Source of the DNA: Smallanthus sonchifolius
Lineage: Eukaryota; Streptophyta; Magnoliopsida; Asterales; Asteraceae
Direction of reading: 5' to 3'
Length of the DNA: 64,000 nt
Assembly: GCA_023525975.1 (NCBI GenBank)
Contig: CM042042.1
Location: 1,061,501-1,125,500 of the forward strand
Shown here: positions 12,388-23,200 of the stretch, piece by piece
Position numbering within the stretch: position 1 is the first letter of the stretch
Layout of the letters: every line of letters starts with the position of its first letter
Translations under genes and position numbers: made by a program
Notes under the pieces: generated by a model
Told to the model about the DNA's origin: nothing
What the model saw: only the letters and a program-made list of their open reading frames with translations
Databases searched by the model: none

Positions 12388-13279
12388 CTTTAATCCAAAG
12401 GTGGATTTTGTTATGACTTAGGTTAAAGTTCAGGGACCATTCTTGCCCATTCTTATTGTTTAGGTTATAATCATTAGTTCATAGGATATTATAGTCTCTT
12501 TAATTGTTCAGGGGCTGTAGTTGTATTTTGATGTAATCGATTAGCTATATGAGTTGTGCTTCATGTTGTTAAGAGTTGGTTCAATTTCTTCATCGCAATT
12601 TAGGGATTTCTTTCAAGTTCATAATAATGCGAAATCGTTTGGTTTTATATTTAATTCTTCATCTCAATTGATTGTTCATAGATTCTTTGGTGTTGTATTG
12701 GTTGATTATTGTTCCAATTATAATACAAACCTTTTGACTTGTTTAGATAAATAGGTTAGAAAAGTCATGATTAAGTTACATGATTTTTAGTGTGTTTGCA
12801 TTACACGATTTTAAGTGTGTCCAGATTAGAGTTAATGTTTTCGAAATGAATAAATTATAAATATATATGTCGTATTTGGTTCAGCCCGATTGCCCTATAG
12901 CAATAGATGTTTTCTCTAGCCTAAAAGATGACTTTCACAAAAGTACTATTACCAAAAAAAGATCGAGGAACACAACACGATCTCTTTAACATTTTTTTTT
13001 TAAATTATAGGTGTGTATCCGCTAACCCAAGTGACCTTGCTAAACAGTATGTGATAGAAGACATATCTTATACTTTTAATAACTTTACAATCTTACATAA
13101 TAGCTCAAAGCATATATAAAGTAACCAGTCCTGAAATTTCAAACTAAATATTGTTAATGTACAAGGATAATCCATTTGTAGGCTTTGGGTTATTCTCTCT
13201 ATCTTTTTTTGCTTTCGGGCTCTGAAGTATAATAAGTACTTCAAATGAGTGCATAGTACTTTGTTTAAAATCGGTCTTA
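12388..13279. other. Possible degraded copia 3' LTR and P450 3' flank
   Basis: A TG-starting sequence at about 12408 follows the copia RNase H end at the distance expected for a 3' LTR, but no partner copy exists here. The rest is AT-rich. The part near 13279 should include the 3' UTR of the minus-strand P450. Confidence 0.35.
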
Positions 13280-16200
13280 TCATGATATTCTTGGATTTGC
13301 AAGAAGATGAAGACCTCCATTGATGTGAAGAGTAAACATGGTTCGATAAGTCACTTTTCTTGATTCATCGGCTAATTTAAACACGAATGAATGAAGAAGA
13401 GCAATCGACACTATCTTCATTTGACGGTAAGCAAAGTCCTTTCCCAAACAAATCCTTGGACCCGCCTGCACAGTTGGTTTGTTAGAGCATCCGCTATCCT
13501 AAGCTTGTTAAAGGTTATAAAGTTGTCGTGTCATCAACCCATAAACTTTTATATATTATAAAGAGAAATTATCACCGAAACGTACATTTTGACCCATTTT
13601 TTTACCAAAATAAACATTGACTTTTAACTCACTTAAAAATATACATATCCAAAAGCAACCAATCAACAAACACCACTTAAGCTTAGCAGGCTAGGCTAGG
13701 CTAGATTTCAGCCGGCAAAAAAAACCTTGAAAAGTATAATTAAGTCCACCAAAAAACAAATCAAAACAATTAAAAAACGCCACGTAGCCTACGGGCTAGA
13801 TTTCAGCAAGCTTCTTTCTATCCTGGATAGATTTCAGGTGGCAAGACTCTATCCCAGCTGGATATCAGCCGGTGGGCCATGACACGTGGTTTATTTTGAT
13901 TGGCTTTTGGTGACCCCATGTGCTTTTTCCCTTTTTTTGTGCCGGCTAAAGTCTCCTCGATCCTTTGCCGGCTTAAATTACGTGGCGTTTTCTGATTGGT
14001 TGCTTTTGGATATGTTTATTTTGGTAAAAAAGTAAGTAAAAATGTTTATTCTCGTGATTTGTAATGTGACCCATATATTTGGTTGTTGAATCAAGTAGGT
14101 TTGACTTCAAAGTCAAAGAATTAAGTAAAGAGAAATGATGAAAGACATTCACTTACATGAAATGCTATGAACTTGAAAGGAGATTCAGGTTGAAAAACTC
14201 CATCATCATTAAGCCACCTTTCCGGTTTGAAATCATGAGCATCGTCTCCCCAGATGTATGGCATTCTTCCCATCGCGTATGAAATATAGTACACACCATC
14301 CCCTTTCTTCAACTTAAATCCATCTGGAAGAATGTCATCCATGTCAGCAACTCTTCCATCCTAGAATTTAGAAAAGAAAACACAAGTTGAACATATTGTT
14401 CTAGAAGTATGAATAAACCATCATTCTTGTACAGAATGAAACAGAAACATTACACTTTCGCAGAATAAGAAATTTTGGAGGGAAAAAATGCCGATTATAA
14501 TGGTATTTTTGCATCAACGTTTCCGGCGTTTGTCAAAAATCATGAATTTTTGCAAACTGTAGCGTTGTTTTACCATTGGGTTGTGTTAAATGTACCCACC
14601 CCCGTTATTTTTACTGAATGTACCCCCCCTACTAAATCAGTCACATCATCTATCACATTTTACTTAATAGAGGGTACGTTTAGCATACAGGTGGCGTACA
14701 TTTAGCATATCCCTTTATCATTGTTACGAGAAAGAATATAAGTTTGGAACAAGAGACAAGTACAATGGGGACTGCAGGGTATAGTCTCAAGGTTTCAGTC
14801 AATGTTGCATGAAGATAATGCATTTTCTCAAGTACTTGATCATTTATTTTTTCCACAAAATCTTCGATTCTAGATCCGTTTTCTTGAATTCCCACAACGT
14901 TTTCGATTTCTGAAACAACTTTTTCCTGCACGAGCGGATTCTTGCAAAGCATGTAGAAGAACCAGGAAAGTGTGTTTGCACTAGAATCTTTTCCAGCTAA
15001 AATGAAGTTCAAGATTATATCCATTAGATACTGATCATTCATCCCTGCATCCTTCTTGCTCTCAATCAGAAATCTTGAAAGTATGTCCTCTCTCTCATTC
15101 TTGAAGTCAATGAAATTATTTAAGTTATAGTCAAATTAGAATGGTAAACAAGAAATGTCAACTGAGATGAAATAGAACTCACACAATGTTGGTTTGTTCC
15201 AAGTTGTTCTCTTCTGTTACTGATCAAATTGAGAACAAAACTATTTATTAATCTGATGTTGTTCCTTAGAGCAGCTTCACAGCCAATGTTAAGAAACCTT
15301 TTGAGCTTCCATAAGGGATCTACGTAGCGCCAATATGTTATTGCATTTGAGTCATCAAAAGCATTAATGAATGCACCCCCATCTTTGCTAGATCCTTCAA
15401 GGCAATTCAAATCCACTCCAAACCCAACTTTGAATATTGAATCCAAAGCGGACCGCATAAGCAAATTCTGCAATTTTAGGGGAAAAATGATCAATTTTCA
15501 TATATTAGTTCTGAAGGAAACTTTCCCTGTGTAAGAGAGTCACAAGATGTTAACTTTCTTATAGAGATGGCAAGATGAGCGTGTTGGGTAATAGATTAGA
15601 GTGGGTTCACGTCAAAAAGGGTAACTTTTTGGCACGGTCGGGTTAGTACATTTTTTAAACTTTGTGTAAATAATCAAATATTATTTTTTAACATAGCAAT
15701 TTAGGAGGCTGTATGCATTAAAAATATCCTTTTGGGAGATTTTCAACCCGTTCCACCCGTCTACTATGTTTGCTTTGTAGTTAAACTTTTGATTTGACTT
15801 AATCAAGATAAATCATAACTAGAATTGACCAATTCATAAGCAAATAGGTCAGAATTGCCCACCTCTACTTGCTAATAATAGTTATAGTGATCGACACAAG
15901 GTTTAATGTAAGAGCATCGTGGTATAAGATTACTCTACGCCATGTGTGCAACTTCAAAGGGGACTTTTACACATGTCTAATCGGTTCAACCGTAGCATAT
16001 GCTTTCATTTAATATTCATGTAGAAGTTTGAATCTACAAGGGGATTCTTGTGTCTAACCAAGATCAAAGATGATAGAAAAATAAGGCTGGATCTTAAAGG
16101 ATCATGACTGAAAGATCATTCTGCCAATTATAAAAAAAACATACAGGATCGAGTTCCTAACAAACACTTACTTGTACATCAAAATCTTTACTGGCCTCAG

Positions 16201-16693
16201 AAAACGTAGAAACAACTCCAACCAATTTTGCAGCGTTTTTTCTGAAAACCGAACAGCTGAAGTCTCTCAAAACTCTTGTTGAGAACTCAAAACTCGCAAG
16301 CTTTCTCTGCTGTTTCCACATAACGCCATCAACAGCAAAGATCCCGTTGCCAAACAAGTCTGTTATAATATCCTTGTTTCCCTCGCCTTTTGAGTAGTTA
16401 TCAAAGTTGGTTTTAAGTATGTGTTCAATATTTCGAGTATCCGTAGTGTATAATTCAGATTGATCAGGTGCAAGAAGCCTGAAAGTAGGGTGTTTGAGGG
16501 CAATATCTGTAAAATAGTCATGAAGTTTACTGAAGTAGAAGAGTTGATCAAAAACAGTTCCAATAACCGGTGGATGTTGTGGATTTTTGATTGATTTTCC
16601 AATGAAAATTCTTAGTATGAGAGATAAAAAGACTAGGACAATTGCTAGCAGTGTTGTAGCTAAAGAGGTGAAGATGATATGAAGAAAGTCCAT
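13280..16693 (-). CDS. Cytochrome P450, CYP704-like (CYP86 clan, probable fatty acid hydroxylase)
   Basis: Five minus-strand exons, all phase 0 with GT/AG borders, join as 16693-16172, 15467-15183, 15099-14764, 14360-14157 and 13465-13280: 510 residues, the normal length of a microsomal P450. A hydrophobic N-terminal anchor (about residues 5-28) is followed by a proline-containing hinge (NPQHPPVIGT). Visible motifs are the I-helix AGKDSSANTLSWF, the K-helix ETLR, the PERW motif and the haem loop FHAGPRICLG, whose Cys is the iron ligand and which is split across exons 4 and 5. CYP704 members are ER enzymes that omega-hydroxylate long-chain fatty acids, several of them for sporopollenin or cutin; the substrate here is an inference. 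No key residue is missing. An in-frame Met at 16735 would add 14 residues; I prefer 16693 because the anchor starts there. Intron 4 and intron 3 each contain a MITE-like repeat. Confidence 0.9.
13563..14060. repeat. Foldback MITE-like element in P450 intron 4
   Basis: Long imperfect terminal inverted repeats are visible: TTTTACCAAAATAAACAT with CCAAAAGCAACCAATCA on the left is mirrored by TGATTGGTTGCTTTTGG and ATGTTTATTTTGGTAAAA on the right. The middle has repeated GGCTAG and TTTCAGC blocks and is GC-richer than the intron. There is no coding capacity. Confidence 0.75.
14584..14710. repeat. Short MITE-like inverted repeat in P450 intron 3
   Basis: TGTTAAATGTACCCACC on the left is mirrored by GGTGGCGTACATTTAGCA on the right, about 125 bp apart in total. 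It lies just inside the 5' part of intron 3. Confidence 0.6.
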
Positions 16694-19122
16694 TTTGGAT
16701 AGGAATACAAGAATGATCATATACTGCATATGCAATATAAAAGCAGGTTAGGATCACATTTAATCTGTCTTTTTCATTTTGATTTGACTTTTTTGATATA
16801 GATGTCACCCTTCATTTAAAATTGTACCACCTAAATTCATCGGTGAATCTATACTATATAATAAATAAATGTTTTGATGGGACACTTGTCACCTAAAATC
16901 ATCAGTGAATCTTACTCTTCCAGTCCCTACCAATAGCTTTGCTATGAGTGAGATTTTACTGGTTGTAAATAATAATAATAATAATTTGCTTTCATCGGAC
17001 GCGGTTGACTGTTGGGTGTATGTGACAGTTGATCCAAAGAAAACAAGAGCGGTGACCTTATCAAGACTCGTGAAGTGGAAAACAAGAACATAAAGAAAAC
17101 TTATGATTTCTATGTACATCTAAATGACTAAATCATTATCAAATGATGCAGGATAGGATATTCTTGTGCAGGACATTTATAAAGAAGACAAACATGTGTG
17201 TTCAGTTTCTAAGAACTTTACTAAGTGTTTCATCTATGTGTGATTTGCTATAATGAAAAGGACTAGTATTAGTTTATTACAAACAGTTATAACTTGATAC
17301 CTTGACCTCCCAAAATAAATACCAAGTTTGACCGGATCGTATGTTCAATTGAAAGATTCAAGTATTAGTCATACATCTTACATCTACCTCAGTAATAACA
17401 ATTAAGAATAATAATATAAATTAAGTGATAGATCAACAAATAATATCATAATTGACTTTGAAAATGACAAATTTGACTTGTTTTTATACAACTTATGAAT
17501 CATGATTGATGACTAATTAAGAGGTGTTTCAATATGCTGCAAAGTGGGAACCTCAATTATCAGTTTTGCAGTGTTGAGCAAATCCAATTCTGACTCCGGT
17601 TTTTTAGGCGAATATAACAAGATTTTAAGAGGCTTGTAAGGATCTAAAAAAACTAATACATAGTCTAATGCAAGGGTATTATGCTATAATCATGGAAAAT
17701 GAAAGGAAATTAACAGTTACACGCAATATTGTCATAGAACATGTCCGGTTATGCCTATTTTGGTCGACCAGTTGTCAGTCGGACCAGTGAATCGGATGAA
17801 CCGGACCGGGTGGTGGGACCGGATTTCAAAAAAAAATTTCAAAATCTCATTTTCTGATTAATTTAGTATTCCATGATCCGTATTTTATTTATTTAAATCT
17901 TCATATTTTATTAAAATTGTAAATCCACACCAAAACATATAATATTTTCATATTTTTTTAAAGTTAGAGATAGATGTAAATAGTTTTAATTTTTCTATTG
18001 TTTATGACGTCGTCCGGTTCTTAAATCCAATCCGATTAGTGGACCGATAAGACGACTGGTTAGTTGTCTGGTCTGGTTCTGAAAACAAAAATTGTGGTTA
18101 CAGTCTTACAGATGTTGGAAATCAGGCTTAAGAACACGAACACCAAATTTGATCTCAACCAAGATTTTGTTTTTTTTATAAAAAGTTCCAAGTACATTTA
18201 TTTAATTTGTAAACGATAACTTTTTTAACGGTTTCGTTTTTCTATCACTTTATTGTATAGACTTTCGAGGTCGTTAATTTTGTTTAGCAGTTTAAAGCGC
18301 CGCAGCACGCATGGTCACAAATCACAATTCTAGTTCATTTATATAAACCATATATATCGCATTTCAATATTTTATTATCTTTTTTTATTTGTATTAGAAG
18401 TCTTGCAGTTAGTTGTAAGAGTTAACTAGTTAGTTATCATTTTTTATTCAACAATTAGTTGGTTTTACTGCTAGTTGGGTACTTTAAACTCTACATTCTA
18501 AACCATAAAACCCCAAGGGAGTCTGAAGTGGGGCGTGGGTTGTCGCCTCAGTCCCTCACGGTGACACACACTTCGCTGCACTCTTGTGAGATGGGGCCGT
18601 GAGGATAAAAGCGTGACCAGAGCAACAAGCGTGGGACGATGGTAAGTGTGTGTTTGTGTATGTGTGTGGATCATACTCACTAAACCATTACACGCCTTTT
18701 TTTACTCACACTCCCTAAACAAATACCGTTTGGTGTCTATGTGACACCACTTTTTTGCCCACACTTACAAACCATTACACATAGCTTAAATAAAAGTGTA
18801 ATACAAAACTCAATTTCTCTATTGGCAAATAGGTAACCTTAAAATTCTAAAAGAAAACTTAATCCAATCTCGATTTATTTTTTATATTAATCTCGAATTG
18901 AGGTTAACTTCTAATTAAATTAAAGATTAATCGTGGAAGAAAAATAAAATAGTGATTTCAAAACCTGACTTATAGCTTCAAAAACCAAATATATAAGAGC
19001 ACTCATATTGGAGTTTTTATCTATGTTTGCATTCTTAAAATTTAGAGAAAAATTAGAAAATGGTAAAAAAAATCTACTCGCATCCCATTCTCTAAAATAG
19101 AGAAAAAAATTTAAAGATGTTA
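16694..19122. other. Intergenic, repeat-bearing region
   Basis: No gene is supported. Three things are visible. At 16848 TCTATACTATATAATAA resembles a Helitron 5' terminus with an A before it, but no 3' end was found. At 17740-18095 imperfect inverted blocks rich in CCGGT and GACCAG suggest a foldback repeat. At 18490-18785 a GC-richer segment between AAACCAT-type ends may be a MITE. The P450 promoter lies at its left side. Confidence 0.4.
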
Positions 19123-19644
19123 GAGCACTCACAGTCGGTTTGGTAAAAATATGTGAGTGAGTTTTGTATATTTTAAGGAATAGTTTAAAGTGATTGTCAG
19201 TGGAGGAGAGAGAAAAGATATAAGTTTTTTTGTAAATATAAGGATAAAAGTAGTGGCTTTTAGTGTAATTATAAGGATAAGGATAAGGAGAGAAAAGTAG
19301 AGATAAGAGCATTCACAACCCGTTTGGTATAAATATGTGAGTGAGTTTTGTATATTTTAAGGAGTGGTTTAAAGTGGTTGTGAGTGGAGGGGAGAGAAAA
19401 TATATAAGGTTTTTATAAATATAAGGATAAAAGTAGTGGTTTTTAGTATAATTATAAGAAAAAGGATAAGAAGAGAGAAAAGTAGAGATAAAATGTAGAA
19501 AAAGTAGTGTTTTTTAATGTAATTATAAGGATAAGGATACGAAATATAAAGAACGGGCTGAGAATGCTCTAAAAGGTAGAAAAAGTAGTGATTTTTAGTG
19601 TAATTATAAGGATAAGAAATATAAGGAATCGGTTAGGAATGCTC
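19123..19644. mobile_element. Tourist-like MITE (outer copy)
   Basis: The ends GAGCACTC and GAATGCTC are near-perfect inverted repeats and are flanked by TTA at 19120-19122 and 19645-19647, the target duplication typical of PIF/Harbinger-type MITEs. It is non-coding, with the repeated sentence GTGAGTGAGTTTTGTATATT near its left end. Confidence 0.8.
19307..19569. mobile_element. Tourist-like MITE (inner copy, nested in its own family)
   Basis: 263 bp with perfect terminal GAGCATTC/GAATGCTC and a TAA duplication at 19304-19306 and 19570-19572. Its left part closely repeats the left part of the element it is inserted into. Confidence 0.82.
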
Positions 19645-20165
19645 TTACAATGGACCTTTAAATATAGAGACTTACTATTATTCTTTATATCCATCTCTAT
19701 AAATGTTTGTGAGTGTAAGAAAGAGAAAAAATAATTAAAAAAAACTATTATTTAATAATGGAGATAGATATGCAAAATGAGATGGAACAAAATTGACTGT
19801 AAAGTTTAAGAATATATTTGTTACAATTATCATTTTAAATCTGAATCATTTATAATCTAAACTGTTAATAAATAAATAAAAAATTAAAATATCAATTATA
19901 AGTTCGGTTTTACTTCATATTTTTTTTAATTATCAGTAAAGAAAAGTGACAGATAAACGGACAACAAATTGCACCAAATCATCCTACTAAAAACCAATCC
20001 TACTTCATAACAAACAAAAAAAACAAAATTTTTACTTCATTACAAACCAAATTATTCATTGATTATAGTTTCGGTTTTAGTTCATATTACGTGTCGTAAA
20101 TCATAGGCAACTTGAAAAGTTATCATTCAGTTCTTTCAAGCAAAATACCAAATCGTGAGGATCAG
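19645..20165. other. AT-rich upstream region of the AAA ATPase gene
   Basis: No ORF. A segment near 19939-20010 (AAAAGTGACAGATAAACGGACAAC) resembles one near 27650-27720, suggesting a dispersed repeat. The promoter of the downstream gene should lie here, but no convincing TATA box was chosen. Confidence 0.35.
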
Positions 20166-20183
20166 ATGAAATTTCTAGAATAA
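20166..20183 (+). other. Upstream ORF 1 (5 codons)
   Basis: ATG AAA TTT CTA GAA TAA lies 44 bases before the main start codon, if the transcript begins upstream of it. Confidence 0.4.
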
Positions 20184-20194
20184 TCACCATCCAG

Positions 20195-20230
20195 ATGTCG
20201 GATTACAATCCAAATTCCCTTCAGACATGA
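20195..20230 (+). promoter_or_regulatory. Upstream ORF 2 overlapping the main start codon
   Basis: An 11-codon uORF whose TGA stop (20228-20230) overlaps the main ATG (20227-20229) as ATGA. Such an arrangement can limit or re-route initiation on the main frame. It depends on the transcription start lying upstream. Confidence 0.45.
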
Positions 20231-23200
20231 GTTTCTTCAAAGAATTAATCGACAATTTTAGCTCATATTTTTCCACTCCTGTTTCACCATCAAACACCTC
20301 AAATCAAAACCCTAGTTCATCGAACAATTACCGCGATCGAGCAGCCATGGAAGGCGTGGAGAACGAACGGGCCGCGTATAAGCTAAAAGGTTACTTTGAT
20401 CTCGCAAAAGAACAGATTCATAAAGCGGTTAGGGCAGAAGAGTGGGGGTTAGGTGATGATGCTATCTTACATTACCAAAATGCTCAGCGTATATTAGGCG
20501 AAGCCATGGCTACACCTGTACCTTCGTATATTAGTTCCAGGTAGTAGTTTTGTTAGTTAATTAGTTAATTTATCTGTTTTTGTGGTGAATAATATGTATT
20601 TCTCGATTGTAACTTGTAATCAAAATCATAACAGTTTTAGCATCATATAAGTCTAGTAATGTGTGTAGAGTAAATTAGTATTTGATTATGGAATGAACTT
20701 TTAACATTGTTGAGCCCTAGAAGTCTAATGTCCAGGTATTAGTTTTGTTATTCAGTTGATCTGTTTTTGTGGTGAGTAATAACGCGTTTGTGTGTTTCTC
20801 GATTGTAAACTTGTAATCAAAATCGTCACAATTTTAGCATCGTATAAGTTTTGCCGTGGTTATCACATCTTTTTCGGACAGTTCTGAAAATCTATCAGCA
20901 GTGAAATTAAAATGTATTTGTAATGTGAGAGAAAACTATCTTGTCATGGTGTTGGTGTTTCCACGAGACTGTAGTAAATGTAGGTACTGAATGCTTACCT
21001 TCCGTTTGGACCGAGCAGTATTTATAGACAGCTAGGTTTTCCGCGAGGACTCTGCAAGATTTATGGAGTATGCTGTTGCAATGTGTGGCCGTTCACACGT
21101 TTAGGTAGCATCTATGGCGAACACTGGAGCGTTGTATAGCCTCCCACACTATTGCTCATTATGTACTAGGATTCTTCGCCATTTGGTGCCGCATAGCCAT
21201 CCATTGTGCCAGAGAATATTTAAGGACTGTGATGATTCTGCTTTAAGTTCCGGATCAGCCTGAGTTTAGGTACTTTCGTGGTCCGGATTTGTAGAGCTTC
21301 AGACACTAAAGATCCCGGAGGTTAGGTACTTTGTGTTGTTCTATGTATGGGATGACTGGGTTCTGACCTGGTTCTAATTACCCTTGTCCAGTATATACGC
21401 CATCAGTAGTTCATTTGAACTTTAAAGCCAATACGTATGTCTTTGTTTAAGGGGGAGTAATTAAGTATGTTATATATGCTGGTTAAGTTTGTGTTTTTTA
21501 GTGTAAGGTTTTTCTAAAAGACTGGGTTTTAAGATACTGTACACTAGTGAAGGACTGAAGGGTATTAATGATCAAAAAACCGAGGCCCAAGGGCATACTC
21601 AATGTGTACAAAGTAAACTAGTATTTGGTTACGTAATTAACTTTTAATGTTAAGAAACTAATGTCCTCAATTCCTTATATTTAATAAAGTTTGATTTCAA
21701 TCTTGCTGCCATGTGGAACAGTAGTTTCTGTTTTACAAGTTTTAGCTTTATCATTCACAACCTCTACTATAGTTTTAAAGCATGTCACCAAATTAGTGTT
21801 TTTAACTTTTTTCAACAGAGAACAAGAGAAGGTGAAATCTTATCGTCAAAAGATATCAAAATGGCAGGGTCAAGTTTCCGAGAGACTATTCACTTTACAC
21901 AATCGATCAGGTTCTAAAATTTGGTACTTATTTAAGATGATTAACATATTCTCTTGATGTGATTTTTTTGTTTTGTTTTCTTAAATTTCTTATGCTGCCT
22001 TTTTCTTGCTTTTAATCCTGTCAGGTGGCACCTCAATAAACAAGGTATGGATTGTTCTAACTTAAGTGTAAATTTATAGATCTAGTTTATCCATCATCTT
22101 TGATGACAATGTTGGCAAAACATCTAATATTATCATGTAATGTGCATCTTGTTTCGAATACTGTATATATTTTCAAACTATGTGCAGAAAACACCATCCC
22201 CGTTACAAGCAAATTTGGTTTCTCCATCGAAGTCTAATGGTACAAAAGTGGTGGCACAGAAGTCTTCGGGTCCCAGTTTACATTGTGCTATGACACCGAC
22301 TCAGAGAAACAAATCGATGAACTCAAAGCCTGTTCAAGAATTAAATGGTGGTCTTGATCCAAAGTTAGTTGAGATGATAAATTCTGTTATTGTAGACAGA
22401 AGTCCATCTGTTAAATGGGAAGATATTGGTTAGATACTATCACATTATCCATCTTCTGGGTCGTTTATTTCTGGTTATTTTAATTTTTTGAAAACCTTTT
22501 ACTAATAGCCGTTGTGATTGCAGCTGGCCTTGAAAAGGCTAAACAAGCTTTGCTGGAGATGGTAATCTTGCCAACTAAAAGAAAAGACCTATTTACAGGC
22601 CTCCGTAAACCAGCTAAAGGTACTTTTTGGCAATTAGGATACGTGTATACTCAATGCATGTCTTTCTTATACATAGTTTGGTATTAGGGAGTAGAGAAGG
22701 AATGGAACGGTATATTCTGTCGGAATGAAAAAGGAGTTAGTTTTTTACGAAGGAATGGAAGGAATCATTCCTCAAGGAATGTGATTCCTCTCATATTGGC
22801 TGATATTTATCTTATGGACAAGTGCTGTTTTATTCTAACCTCATTTGATAGTTAGTTCATTGATCTTTTAGTTTGTTTACTTATGTAATTTTTTTACATA
22901 TTAATAATAACATCTTTAATAGTATTTACATATTAATAATAACATCTTTAATAGTATTTCACAATTTTTATTAAAATTTACATTAACAAGCATTTGTATC
23001 TTTATTTACCAATCTAATTCATCCATATGGTATAATAATCTTTGCCAAACTATATACTTGAATGACCATTCCATTCCTAAAGGTCACCAAAGATGATGAA
23101 TCGATGCTGGCACGCAATGACTCATTTCCATTACCTTGTCCATTTGATTCCATCCAACCACCCAAACGCCCAAACATACCTAATTTTGTTTAGTCTTCCT

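Noticed and set aside
16848..17300. A full Helitron starting at 16848
   Set aside because: Only the TC-type 5' end is seen; no hairpin plus CTRR end was found downstream.
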